From Glycomyces sp. YM15 (GTDB taxonomy: Bacteria > Actinomycetota > Actinomycetes > Mycobacteriales > Micromonosporaceae), in assembly GCF_016918015.1 (NCBI RefSeq), contig NZ_JAERMK010000004.1, forward strand, positions 179,215 to 243,214: a stretch of DNA of 64,000 nt, written 5' to 3'. A program made the translations under genes and the position numbers. Of this stretch, positions 45,399 through 54,405 are shown one piece after another (position 1 is the first letter of the stretch; each line of letters begins with the position of its first letter). The notes beneath the pieces are model-generated. The model was given only the letters and a program-made list of their open reading frames with translations. It was not told the DNA's origin and did no database searches.

Positions 45399-46298
45399 AT
45401 GGACCTCATCGACCTGCACCAGAACACGGAATGGCCCGCGCGCCTCGATCAGGTGTTGAGCTCCTCCCCGGTGGACTGGGCCGACCGGCGCGAGAGCGTG
45501 CAGGCCGCGGCCCCTCCCGGACTGGCGCGGCTCCAGCGCATGTCGGCCGTGCCGCGGTTCGACCTCGACGCGGTGGCCCCGGAGGTCTACGAGGGCATCC
45601 TCGAAGACGCGCTCGTCGCGGCCGCGCGCGGCGGCGCGGTCTACACCGAGCTGCGGCTGCCGCAGGAATCGGTGGTGTACCCGCAGTTCATGGAGCGGTT
45701 CGCGGCGGCGTGCGCACGCGTGTCAGAGGCGTACCCGGGCTTCGACGCGGGCGCCGTGCTGAGCATGAACCTGTGGGACCCGATGCTGCGGGAGCTGTGC
45801 GACGCGTTCGCCGACGCGGCGGCGGCGGGCCTGGCGGGCATCGAGATCATCTACGTTCCCTATGCGGCCGAGGCGGACTGGACGAGGGGCCGGATCGTGG
45901 CCGAGGCGGCGGGCGCGGCCGGCCTGGGGGTGACCGTGCCGGCAGGGGCGTTCAACGCCTCGAACCTGGCGTCGCTGGCGGAGATCGAGCAGATCGGGAG
46001 GATCGGGCACGCCGTCGGCGCGGCGAGCGACCCGGGGATCATGCGGCTGCTGGCCGATCGCGGTGTGACCGTGGAGGTGTGCCTGACCTCGGCGGTGGTG
46101 CTGGGGATGGTGGCGAAGCTCGAGGACCACCCGCTGCCGCGGTTCCTGGAGGCCGGGATGGCGGTGGTGCTCGGCACGGACTCGCCGATGCGGATGGGCA
46201 CGACCATCGCGGGCGAGTACGAGAAGGCGCGGGCGCTGGGGCTGAGCGAGACGGACCTGGCGGTCATGACGGCGCGGGCGAAGACGGCCCGCCTCTGA
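45399..46298 (+). CDS. Adenosine-deaminase-like protein with degenerate metal site
   Basis: 299 residues, shorter than the usual 330-350. The fold is recognisable: [16 protein letters not shown] at the start, [80 protein letters not shown]. Against canonical adenosine deaminases, the N-terminal HxH has become HQN, the HAGE motif is PAGA, CPTSN is CLTSA and TDDP is TDSP. The zinc ligands (second and third His) and the catalytic Glu are therefore missing, so hydrolytic deamination is unlikely. It may be a pseudoenzyme or bind nucleoside. Start ATG 45399. Confidence 0.75.
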   Translation: MDLIDLHQNTEWPARLDQVLSSSPVDWADRRESVQAAAPPGLARLQRMSAVPRFDLDAVAPEVYEGILEDALVAAARGGAVYTELRLPQESVVYPQFMERFAAACARVSEAYPGFDAGAVLSMNLWDPMLRELCDAFADAAAAGLAGIEIIYVPYAAEADWTRGRIVAEAAGAAGLGVTVPAGAFNASNLASLAEIEQIGRIGHAVGAASDPGIMRLLADRGVTVEVCLTSAVVLGMVAKLEDHPLPRFLEAGMAVVLGTDSPMRMGTTIAGEYEKARALGLSETDLAVMTARAKTARL

Positions 46299-46392
46299 GG
46301 CCCCGCCGGGCGCTATTCGATGATGCGGCGGCGAAGCGTCACGAATAGGCCTCAGCTTGGTCTCCGCGAAGCGTCAATTCTTCAGAACATCG

Positions 46393-46406
46393 GATTGTAG
46401 ACAATC
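46393..46406. promoter_or_regulatory. Palindromic operator upstream of the betaine transporter
   Basis: GATTGT-AG-ACAATC (46393-46406) is a perfect 14-bp palindrome of the ATTGTnnACAAT type bound by many GntR-family regulators. It lies 187 bp before proV and 97 bp before the predicted -35, in an otherwise empty 281-bp intergenic region. Confidence 0.5.
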
Positions 46407-46502
46407 GAACCAGCCTTCGTTTGACATCCTTGATCGAGGCGATGAGCTGCTAAAACGCTGCTCTCGTACGTTTCGTGTTGATCTTCTCACGCACTGCTCG
46501 GG

Positions 46503-46555
46503 TTGAAAAAACACAGGCGTTGACTAGTGTTTCACCGGTTCCCGCCCCCAACCGG
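46503..46555 (+). promoter_or_regulatory. Promoter of the glycine betaine transporter operon
   Basis: -35 TTGAAA (46503-46508), 16-bp spacer, -10 TAGTGT (46525-46530). Just downstream, CCGGTT (46535-46540) and AACCGG (46550-46555) form an inverted repeat with an overlapping alternative GGTTCC/GGAACC pair, either an operator or a leader hairpin ahead of the ribosome site at about 46570. Confidence 0.55.
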
Positions 46556-46579
46556 AACCCCCTGCTGCGAAAGGACGAG

Positions 46580-47622
46580 ATGTCAGCGATAGCAGTTGAT
46601 TCCCTGTACAAGGTCTTCGGCAAAGGCGCCCGAAGCGCCGTCGCCCAGCTGAAGAGCGGCACCCCGCGCGACCAGTTGACCACCAAGAGCGTCACGGCTG
46701 CGGTGATCGATCACAACTGGTCGATCGAGCCCGGCGAGATCTTCGTCGTCATGGGCCTCTCCGGCTCCGGCAAGTCGACGCTGATCCGGATGCTCAACGG
46801 ACTCATCAAGCCCACGTCCGGCACGATCCGCATCGGCGGCGTCGAGCTCGGCTCGCTCTCCAACCGCGAGCTGCGCCGCCTCCGCCGCGAGAAGATCAGC
46901 ATGGTCTTCCAGCACTTCGCGCTGCTGCCCCACCGCACCGTCGTCGAGAACGTCGCGTTCGGCCTGGAGATCAAGGGCCTGAGCAAGACCGAGCGACTGG
47001 AGCGCGCCAGGGAGGTCGTCGAGCTCGTCGGCCTCTCCGGCCACGAGGACAAGCTCCCCGCCCAGCTCTCGGGCGGCATGAAGCAGCGGGTCGGCCTGGC
47101 CCGGGCCCTCGCAGCCGACACCGAGATCCTGCTCATGGACGAGGCCTTCAGCGCCCTGGACCCGCTCATCCGCCAGGAGATGCAGGACCAGTTGCTCGAC
47201 CTGCAGTCGAAGCTCGGCAAGACCATCGTGTTCATCACCCACGACCTCAACGAGGCCATGCGGATCGGCGACCGGATCGCCATCTGCGACGGCGAGGTGA
47301 AGCAGCTGGGCACCGCCGAGGACCTCCTCATGCACCCGGCCGACGAGTACGTCGCCGAATTCACCGCCGACGTCGACCGCTCGCGCGTGCTCACCGCCGA
47401 GGCCGTCATGGAACCGTGCGGGACCCGGGACACCAGCGCGTTCCCCAAGGTCGAATCGGACGTGCCCGTGAACGAGCTCTATGAGTCGGTCTTGAGCTCC
47501 AAGGCTCCCTTGCTGGTCGTGGACGACAACTCGGATCCGCTCGGGGTCGTCACGCCCAGGTCCATCATCAAGTCGCTGTCGCCCGACCTCGCCGGCGACA
47601 TCGAAGGGGAGCGTCAGCCCGC

Positions 47623-47626
<4 letters not shown>
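46580..47626 (+). CDS. proV: Glycine betaine/proline ABC transporter ATP-binding protein
   Basis: 348 residues. ABC ATPase: Walker A GLSGSGKST, Q-loop MVFQHFALLPHRTVVENVAF, signature LSGGMKQRVGLARALAADTE, Walker B LLMDEAFSALDPLIR, switch ITHDLNEAMRIGD. A C-terminal regulatory segment (about 275-348, VPVNELYESVLSSKAPLLVV) corresponds to a CBS-like region that in OpuA senses ionic strength. It powers uptake of glycine betaine or proline under osmotic stress. ATG 46580 follows AAAGGACGAG; the frame is open to 46475, but that contains the promoter. The stop overlaps proW by four bases (ATGA). Confidence 0.93.
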
Positions 47627-48522
<896 letters not shown>

Positions 48523-48586
48523 CGTCGTGAACGCACCGAAAAGCAAGGTACGACCCCGCACCCCCATCACTGGAAAGTAGGACAGC

Positions 48587-49495
48587 ATGCAACGTCGTCT
48601 CATGATGAAGAGCGCTCTCGGTATCGGCGCGGTCTCGGCTCTCGCGGCCTGCTCGGTAGAAGAGGAAGGCGGCTCCGACGGCGCCGCCGAGGTCGACGGC
48701 GGCCTGGCCAAGGGCTCCGGCACCGTCAACATGGCCGTCATCCCCGGCTGGGACGAGGGCGTGGTGGCCACCGAGCTGTGGCGCCAGGCGCTCACCGGCG
48801 CCGGATACACCGTGAACGTGCAGGAGATCGCCGAGGCCGGACTCCTGTTCGAGGCCCTGGCAACGGGCGATGTCGACCTCTTCCTCGACGGCTGGCTGCC
48901 GGTCACCCACAAGTCCTACATGGACGAATACGGGGACCGGATCGAGCAGATCGGCACGTGGAACGAGAACGCGGCCCTGACCATGGCGGTCCCCGCCTAC
49001 GTCGACGTGAACTCGCTGGCGGAGCTGAACGCTCAGGCCGACCTGTTCGGCGGCAAGATCGTCGGCATCGAGCCCAGCGCGGGCCTGACCGAGGCGGTCC
49101 TGAACAACACCATCCCGACCTACGGCCTCGACGGCCTGGAGCTCCAGACTTCGTCCACCGCGACCATGCTCGCCGAACTGGACTCAGCCATCGCGGCTCA
49201 GGAGCCGATCGTGGTCACCCTGTGGCAGCCGCACTGGGCCTACGCCAAGTACGAGCTGAAGAACCTCGAAGACCCCGAGGGCACGCTGGGCGACGTGGAG
49301 ACCATCAACACGCTGGGGCGCACGGGCTTCACCGAGGAGTTCCCCGACGTGGCCGCCGCGCTCGAGACGTTCAGGCTGAGCGACGAGCAGCTCGCGAACC
49401 TGGAGAACACGGTCTTCACCGACAACGGCGGCGACGTCGAGGGCGGCGTGGCCGCTTGGCTGAAGGACAACGAGTTCTCGGACCTGGTCGCTTAG
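48587..49495 (+). CDS. proX: Glycine betaine-binding lipoprotein
   Basis: 302 residues. Lipoprotein signal MMKSALGIGAVSALAACSVE with lipidated Cys22, then an OpuAC-type substrate-binding domain: VNMAVIPGWDEGVVATELWR, LFLDGWLPVTHKSYMDEYG, ENAALTMAVPAYVDVNSLAE, VTLWQPHWAYAKYELKNLED. The Trp-rich positions are those that cage the quaternary ammonium group. It delivers betaine to ProW/ProV. Third gene of the operon; a hairpin terminator follows 5 bp after the stop. Confidence 0.93.
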   Translation: MQRRLMMKSALGIGAVSALAACSVEEEGGSDGAAEVDGGLAKGSGTVNMAVIPGWDEGVVATELWRQALTGAGYTVNVQEIAEAGLLFEALATGDVDLFLDGWLPVTHKSYMDEYGDRIEQIGTWNENAALTMAVPAYVDVNSLAELNAQADLFGGKIVGIEPSAGLTEAVLNNTIPTYGLDGLELQTSSTATMLAELDSAIAAQEPIVVTLWQPHWAYAKYELKNLEDPEGTLGDVETINTLGRTGFTEEFPDVAAALETFRLSDEQLANLENTVFTDNGGDVEGGVAAWLKDNEFSDLVA

Positions 49496-49500
49496 TCGAC

Positions 49501-49531
49501 GGTGCCGGGACCGCGCCGCGGTTCCGGCACC
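49501..49531 (+). terminator. Terminator of the betaine transporter operon
   Basis: A 14-bp stem GGTGCCGGGACCGC / GCGGTTCCGGCACC with one G-T pair and a GCC loop. It belongs to the same GGAACCGC hairpin type as those at 2691 and 13326. Confidence 0.75.
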
Positions 49532-49670
49532 CGCGAACCACCCCCGAAGACCGCGCGGAGCGCGGGCGGTGCCGGGGCTCGTCGCCCCGCGGCAGGAACG
49601 AGGACTCAGCCGACCTCTAGCGCTGCCCTCGCCCGTGCGCGTCGGGCCGTTCCCCCCACAGGTGGCGGTC

Positions 49671-49805
49671 CCGGGGGGGGGGGGGGGGGGGCGGGCCCCC
49701 CCCCCCCCCCGGGGGGTTTTTGTTTTTTGTTGTTGGGGCGCGGCGGGCCGCCCCCCCCCCTGGGGGCGGCCCCGGGGCGGCCCGGGGCCCCCGGCCCCCC
49801 CCCGA
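49671..49805. other. Poly-G/poly-C/T tract (probable low-quality sequence)
   Basis: Long G and C runs plus GGGGGGTTTTTGTTTTTTGTTG, unlike any other sequence in the window. It splits the 442-bp interval between proX and the alginate-lyase gene. CACAGGTGGCGGT just before it resembles CACAGGTAGCGGT at about 49886, hinting that the tract may be an assembly slip between similar sequences. From 49810 an AT-rich stretch with GATATTCGTTGATATTTCG probably carries the lyase promoter. Confidence 0.65.
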
Positions 49806-49937
49806 CCCTGTTCGTTATTATTGATATTCGTTGATATTTCGTTTAATATGGCGTATGGCACCCGGTTCCCGAACCGGCCGCCACAGGTAGCGGTGGCATT
49901 CCCCGGCATCGCACACCGCATGGCGCAACGGAGCACC

Positions 49938-51626
49938 ATGTCGCACGACAACGAGTTCACCCACCACCCGACATCGACCGCCCCCGCACTCCCCCGCCGC
50001 CGACTCTTCCAGGGCGCGGCGGCCGCAGGCGGCCTCGCCGCCTTCGGTGCCGCGAGCCCCGCGGCGAACGCGCAGACCGGCGAGATCGGCGTCCAAGCCG
50101 TCCACCCCGGGATGCTGCACACCCAGGCCGACATCGACCGCATGTACGCGAGGGTCAGCACCTACCAGGAGCCGTGGCGCAGCGGCTGGGAGAGGCTCAT
50201 CGCGAACGGGCACGCCCAGTCCACTTGGGTCGCGAGGCCGACCGCGACCATCATCCGCGGCGGCGACGGGCAGAACTACCCGCAGCTCTACAACGACGTC
50301 CACGCCGCCTACCAGTGCGCCCTGCGCTGGAAGGTCTCGGGCAACACCGCCTACCGTGACAAGGCCGTCGAGATCCTCAACGCCTGGTCGGGCACGCTGC
50401 AGGAGGTCACCGGCAACGCCGACCGGTTCCTCGCGAGCGGGATCTACGGCTACCAGTTCTGCTGCGCCGCCGATCTCGTGCGCGGCGCTCCCGGGTTCGA
50501 CCTCGGCGCGTTCCAGGACATGATGACCAGCGTCTTCCTGCCGATGAACGACCACTTCCTCACCAACCACAACGACGCCTGCGTCACGAACTACTGGGCG
50601 AACTGGGACCTGTGCAACATGGCGAGCAAGCTCGCCATCGGCATCATCTGCGACGACTCGGGCATCATCGACGCGGCCGTCGACTACTTCTGGAACGGCG
50701 AGGGCAACGGCTCGATCGAGAACGCCATCCCGTTCGTCCACAGCCGATTCCTCGCCCAATGGCAGGAGTCCGGCCGCGACCAGGGGCACTCGATCATGGG
50801 CATCGGCCTCATGTCGAGCTTCATGGAGATGGCCTGGAACCAGGGCATCGACCTGTACTCCGCCCGCGACCTCGCGTTCGGCAAGGCCGCCGAGTACGTG
50901 GCGCGCTACAACCTCGGGTACGACGACCTGCCGTTCACCAAGTACACGTGGGGCACCGGCCAGAACTGCGCCTACCGCGAGCACACCGCCATGGGCACTG
51001 ACGGGCGCGGCCAGCTGCGCCCGGTGTGGGAGATGGTCTACAACCACTACAGCGTCAGGCGCGGACTGCGGATGCCCAACGTCGCCCGCATGGCCGCCCT
51101 GGTGCGCGCCGAGGGCGGCGGCGGGGACTACGGCACCACCTCGGGCGGGTTCGACACCCTGGGCTTCGGGACGCTCGCACACACCAGGCCCACCCCGGCG
51201 GTCGTCTCCGGCGGCGTGTACTCGCTCATGTCCGAGCGCTCCGGGAAGTGCCTCGACAACGGCTCGGTCACCACCGAAGGGGCCCAAGCGATGCAATGGG
51301 CCGACAACGGCGGGGTCCAGCAGCGCTGGCGGATCACGGATGTCGGGAGCGGGTACTGGAAGCTCGTGAACCTCCACTCGGGCAAGGCACTCGACAATTT
51401 CTCGCTCACCGCCGACCGCGGCAAGGTGGTCCAGTGGACCGACAACGGGGGCGCCGCGCAGCGGTGGCGGATCACCGACGTCGGCGGCGAGGCCGTCAAG
51501 CTCGTGTGCCAGCACTCGGGCAAGGCACTCGACAACGGCAACGGCGAGGCGAACGGCGGCCTCGCGATCCAGTGGGCCGACAACGGCGGGGTCCAGCAGC
51601 GCTGGAACCTGAAGCGGATCGCTTGA
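49938..51626 (+). CDS. Secreted alginate-lyase-family protein with ricin-type lectin domain
   Basis: 562 residues. Tat signal (LPRRRLFQGAAAAGGLAAFG, cleavage perhaps after AANA), then an alginate-lyase-like alpha/alpha domain (about 60-415): HPGMLHTQADIDRMYARVST, NDVHAAYQCALRWKVSGNTA, LTNHNDACVTNYWANWDLCN. It ends with a ricin-type beta-trefoil (about 430-562) of three repeats ending QQRWRI, AQRWRI and QQRWNL. It probably degrades a uronic-acid polysaccharide outside the cell, with the trefoil binding sugar; the substrate is not proven. ATG 49938 is chosen since GGAGCACCATGTCG is identical around the start of the paralogue at 52761. Confidence 0.85.
   Translation: MSHDNEFTHHPTSTAPALPRRRLFQGAAAAGGLAAFGAASPAANAQTGEIGVQAVHPGMLHTQADIDRMYARVSTYQEPWRSGWERLIANGHAQSTWVARPTATIIRGGDGQNYPQLYNDVHAAYQCALRWKVSGNTAYRDKAVEILNAWSGTLQEVTGNADRFLASGIYGYQFCCAADLVRGAPGFDLGAFQDMMTSVFLPMNDHFLTNHNDACVTNYWANWDLCNMASKLAIGIICDDSGIIDAAVDYFWNGEGNGSIENAIPFVHSRFLAQWQESGRDQGHSIMGIGLMSSFMEMAWNQGIDLYSARDLAFGKAAEYVARYNLGYDDLPFTKYTWGTGQNCAYREHTAMGTDGRGQLRPVWEMVYNHYSVRRGLRMPNVARMAALVRAEGGGGDYGTTSGGFDTLGFGTLAHTRPTPAVVSGGVYSLMSERSGKCLDNGSVTTEGAQAMQWADNGGVQQRWRITDVGSGYWKLVNLHSGKALDNFSLTADRGKVVQWTDNGGAAQRWRITDVGGEAVKLVCQHSGKALDNGNGEANGGLAIQWADNGGVQQRWNLKRIA
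51297..51605 (+). repeat. Internal repeats coding for the ricin-type lectin
   Basis: A 33-bp block beginning TGGGCCGACAACGGCGGGGT is identical at 51297-51329 and 51573-51605. CACTCGGGCAAGGCACTCGA also recurs (about 51377 and 51513). Near-identity at DNA level suggests recent duplication or gene conversion between trefoil lobes. Confidence 0.8.
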
Positions 51627-51635
51627 GCCACGCGT

Positions 51636-51669
51636 GCGATGGGACCGGGCAATGGCCCGGTCCCATCGC
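51636..51669 (+). terminator. Terminator after the lectin-lyase gene
   Basis: GCGATGGGACCGG...CCGGTCCCATCGC, a perfect 13-bp stem extended by GC/GC inside the loop, 10 bp after the stop codon. Confidence 0.75.
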
Positions 51670-51816
51670 GGGGATGTTGGTTTCGCCTGGGAGGCGGAGC
51701 AGGCTGATGACGAGGTTCCGCAGCGTGGCCATGATGCGCGGCCCTGTGCCGGTGCGGATCTGGAGGCGGTCCTCGCCGAAGGTGACATCGCGGACCCGGT
51801 GCAGGCGGTTCCCCGC
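51664..51816 (-). pseudogene. Transposase C-terminal remnant (ISAs1-like)
   Basis: The minus strand reads NRLHRVRDVTFGEDRLQIRT, GTGPRIMATLRNLVISLLRL, then PGETNIPAM, which is the conserved end of ISAs1/IS4-type transposases. The catalytic DDE core and any start are absent. It lies between the lectin-lyase and the SRPBCC gene, at a joint of a duplicated gene array. Confidence 0.7.
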
Positions 51817-51909
51817 GTTCGCCAGGCACTCAGCCGCCGGTGCCCGCACAATGTTCTCATCGACCATTGCCCGGATACGCCTGCCGGGCATTCAGGAATG
51901 CGAGGGAAG

Positions 51910-52338
51910 ATGACCGTCAGCATCGAAGTGTCCGAGGTCGTTGAACGGCCGGTCAGCACGGTCTTCACCTTCTACGCGGACGATCATGTCCAGAACCATC
52001 CGCGTTGGGATCCGAACATCGAGCTGTGGCTGGACTCGGACGAACCCCTCGATGTCGGCATGGTCATCCAGAGACGGAACAGCCGGTTCGGCACGCCCGT
52101 CGAAGGAACCATGGAAGTCGTCGAGTTCGAGCGCGACCGGGCGTTCGGCGTCTTGATCACGGACGGTTCGATGCAGATCCCCGCTCGTGCCGTCTTCGAG
52201 TCCCTGGGACCGAGCACCACCAAGCTCACCGTCAGCGCGGACTTCCCGGTCGACGACTCGCTGGAGGACCAACTCTCGACCGGGATGCATCGCAGCGTCA
52301 CCAATATCAAGCGCATGGTGGAAGCGAGCGGAAGCTGA
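51910..52338 (+). CDS. SRPBCC (START/polyketide-cyclase-like) family protein
   Basis: 142 residues. Helix-grip fold: VSIEVSEVVERPVSTVFTFY, ADDHVQNHPRWDPNIELWLD, VIQRRNSRFGTPVEGTMEVV, ending in a long C-terminal helix (GMHRSVTNIKRMVEAS). Such proteins bind hydrophobic ligands or act as cyclases/hydratases; no catalytic residue can be named. ATG 51910 is favoured over 51898 because AGGG precedes it, although spacing is short. It has no evident link to the surrounding lyases. Confidence 0.72.
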   Translation: MTVSIEVSEVVERPVSTVFTFYADDHVQNHPRWDPNIELWLDSDEPLDVGMVIQRRNSRFGTPVEGTMEVVEFERDRAFGVLITDGSMQIPARAVFESLGPSTTKLTVSADFPVDDSLEDQLSTGMHRSVTNIKRMVEASGS

Positions 52339-52429
52339 CGTTTCAGGCCGGCTCGCTGAGCGTGCAACCCACCTCACGAGCAACCTGCTTTCGCGTTACG
52401 CCCCAACGGGATACCCCACCCTCCCTCAC

Positions 52430-52562
52430 GCCAGGGCTTCGCACCGCCGAACGTTCAGCGCCCTCGCCGGCGCCGACAGCCCCGAAGGCGGCGGCGACTA
52501 CGGCCCGATCTCCGGCGGGTTCGACACCCTCGGGTTCGGCACGCTCTCCCACGTGCGCCTCA
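52430..52562 (+). pseudogene. Alginate-lyase paralogue remnant (C-terminal end)
   Basis: One plus-strand frame reads TFSALAGADSPEGGGDYGPI, then SGGFDTLGFGTLSHVRL. It is the counterpart of MAALVRAEGGGGDYGTTSGG / FDTLGFGTLAHTR and of GPEGGGGDYGGGSGG / YDALGFGTLAFAR, the C-termini of the two intact lyase domains. No lyase body precedes it. It shows that three tandem copies once existed. The other bases between 52339 and 52760 hold only promoter sequence. Confidence 0.75.
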
Positions 52563-52649
52563 CCTGGGACGAGCCGCCCGACGACCGACACCGACCCGAA
52601 TCTGATCGGGCCGGCGCCTGTCCGTGCCACGCCCTGTTCGATTTCGAGC

Positions 52650-52671
52650 ATTCTCGGTGATGTGTGAGAAT
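52650..52671. promoter_or_regulatory. Inverted repeat upstream of the second lyase
   Basis: ATTCTC-N10-GAGAAT (52650-52671) is a perfect 22-bp dyad in the AT-richer segment 90 bp before the start at 52761; candidate operator of the lyase gene. Confidence 0.4.
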
Positions 52672-52760
52672 TGTGGCGGAAGCATTGCGGCTTCCGCGAC
52701 GACCACCCTCCCGGCAGCGGCACTCCCCGGCACGCGCGCTGCCCCACCGCCAGGAGCACC

Positions 52761-54101
52761 ATGTCGAAGCACCGCGCGAACAACGTGAAACGACGCCGCA
52801 TCATCGTGGGCGCCGCCGCCACCGGAGGCCTCGCCGCGGCGAGCGCCGCCGGATACTGGCTCACCCGAAGTGACGACGAACCCGCCACTCCCCCAACGGC
52901 AGAGGAGTCCGCGTCGCCCACCGCCGAGCCGTCCGCCAGCCCCAGTCCCGAACCCGACGGCGAGCGCGGCGCGGCGAACAGCACGAAGGACGGGGCCCTG
53001 CCCGGCAAGGGCGGACACCCGGGACTCCTCCACACTCAGGATGACTTCGACCGCATGGCCGAGAAGGTGTCCGCGGGCGAGTCGCCCTGGATCGAGGGCT
53101 GGAACCGCTTGACCGCCAACGGCCGCTCCCATGCCGACTGGGGGGCCCGGCCCACGGCGGTCGTCATCCGCGGCGGCGACGGGTCGAACGTCGGGGTCCT
53201 CTTCACCGACGTCCACGCCGCCTACCAGAACGCCCTGCGCTGGAGGATCAGCGGCGACGAAGCCCACCGCGACAAAGCGGTCGAGATCCTCAACGCCTGG
53301 TCGGCGACCCTGACCGAGATCAACGGCAACGCCGACCGGTTCCTGGCCGCCGGGATCTACGGCTACCAGGCGGCCAACGCCGCCGAACTCGTCCGCGACG
53401 TCGACGGCTTCGAGCTCGGACGGTTCCAGGACATGCTGGCCGACGTGTTCTACCCGCTCAACGACCACTTCCTCACCAACCACAACGACGCCTGCGTCAC
53501 CAATTACTGGTCGAACTGGGATCTGTGCAACCTCGCCTCGGTGATGGCGATCGGCGTGTTCAACGAAGACCAGAGCCTGTTCGATCGGGCCGTGGATTAC
53601 ATGTACAACGGCGAAGGCAACGGCTCACTCGACAACGCCATCCCGTTCGTCCACGACGGAGGCCTCGCGCAGCAGCAGGAGAGCGGGCGCGACCAGGCGC
53701 ACTCGCTCATGGCCACCGGCCTGCTGGGTGCGATCTGCGAGATGGCCTGGAACCAGGGGGTGGACCTGTACGGCTACGACGACGGCAAGGTCGCCAAGTG
53801 CGCCGAATACGTGGCGCGCTACAACCTCGGCAGAGACGTCCCGTTCACGACCTACCAGTGGGGCCACGGCCAGACCTGCGCCCCGCGGGAGCAGACGGTG
53901 ATCTCCGAAACGCAGCGCGGACAGGTCAGGCCGGTGTGGGAGTCGATCTACCACCACTACGCGGGACGGCAGGGAAGGGAGATGCCGAACGTGGCGGACA
54001 TGATCGCCCAGAACGGCCCCGAAGGCGGGGGCGGCGACTACGGCGGCGGTTCCGGTGGCTACGACGCACTGGGTTTCGGCACCCTCGCCTTCGCCCGCTG
54101 A
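52761..54101 (+). CDS. Secreted alginate-lyase-family protein (no lectin domain)
   Basis: 446 residues. Tat signal (VKRRRIIVGAAATGGLAAAS), a Ser/Pro/Glu linker (about 40-75), then the alginate-lyase-like domain: HPGLLHTQDDFDRMAEKVSA, TDVHAAYQNALRWRISGDEA, LTNHNDACVTNYWSNWDLCN, IPFVHDGGLAQQQESGRDQA. It is closely related to the domain at 49938 but ends at LGFGTLAFAR without the ricin trefoil. Thus one paralogue carries its linker at the front and the other a lectin at the back. Start ATG 52761 with AGGAG at four bases. Confidence 0.85.
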   Translation: MSKHRANNVKRRRIIVGAAATGGLAAASAAGYWLTRSDDEPATPPTAEESASPTAEPSASPSPEPDGERGAANSTKDGALPGKGGHPGLLHTQDDFDRMAEKVSAGESPWIEGWNRLTANGRSHADWGARPTAVVIRGGDGSNVGVLFTDVHAAYQNALRWRISGDEAHRDKAVEILNAWSATLTEINGNADRFLAAGIYGYQAANAAELVRDVDGFELGRFQDMLADVFYPLNDHFLTNHNDACVTNYWSNWDLCNLASVMAIGVFNEDQSLFDRAVDYMYNGEGNGSLDNAIPFVHDGGLAQQQESGRDQAHSLMATGLLGAICEMAWNQGVDLYGYDDGKVAKCAEYVARYNLGRDVPFTTYQWGHGQTCAPREQTVISETQRGQVRPVWESIYHHYAGRQGREMPNVADMIAQNGPEGGGGDYGGGSGGYDALGFGTLAFAR

Positions 54102-54175
54102 ACCGGACGGGCCGCGTGGGGGGCGGTCGCACGGTTCGCGAAACACCTCAGAATTCATGCGTATGTGCTAATATA

Positions 54176-54189
54176 TGAGAGCGCTTCGC
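54176..54189. promoter_or_regulatory. LacI/CebR-like site (imperfect)
   Basis: TGAGAGCGCTTCGC resembles the CebR consensus TGGGAGCGCTCCCA (central GAGCGCT kept) and sits in an AT-rich stretch (GTGCTAATATATGAG). It lies 75 bp after the lyase stop and 217 bp before the DUF5685 start, so its target is unclear. Confidence 0.35.
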
Positions 54190-54238
54190 GGGCCGCCCCC
54201 CTCGCTGAGCGCCCAACCGCCCTGAACGCCTCCCGCAC

Positions 54239-54270
54239 GCGACCGCCGGCCGCCCGCGCACGGCGGTCGC
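54239..54270 (+). terminator. Hairpin after the second lyase
   Basis: GCGACCGCCG (54239-54248) / CGGCGGTCGC (54261-54270), perfect 10-bp stem. It may terminate the lyase transcript or one starting near 54190. The rest of 54102-54405 shows no gene. Confidence 0.5.
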
Positions 54271-54405
54271 GTTGCGTCCCACGGGCGTCCGGCCCGGTCC
54301 CACCGTAGCCACCGCGTTGCGCCCCACCGCTACCATCTGCGGAGAACGCCCCCAACGGCGAGCCGCGACGCTCGTTGCGGCCGCCGTCGAGCGCTAGGAG
54401 ACCAC

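Noticed and set aside
46299..46579. A c-di-AMP (ydaO-type) or other riboswitch before the betaine operon
   Set aside because: The region is short, has no conserved riboswitch core that I can recognise, and contains an ordinary promoter and dyads. The same was checked before the lysozyme-like genes, where the transcripts appear leaderless.
51640..51909. N-terminal extension of the SRPBCC protein
   Set aside because: The open frame upstream crosses the lyase terminator and a transposase remnant on the other strand; the helix-grip fold begins at about 51910.
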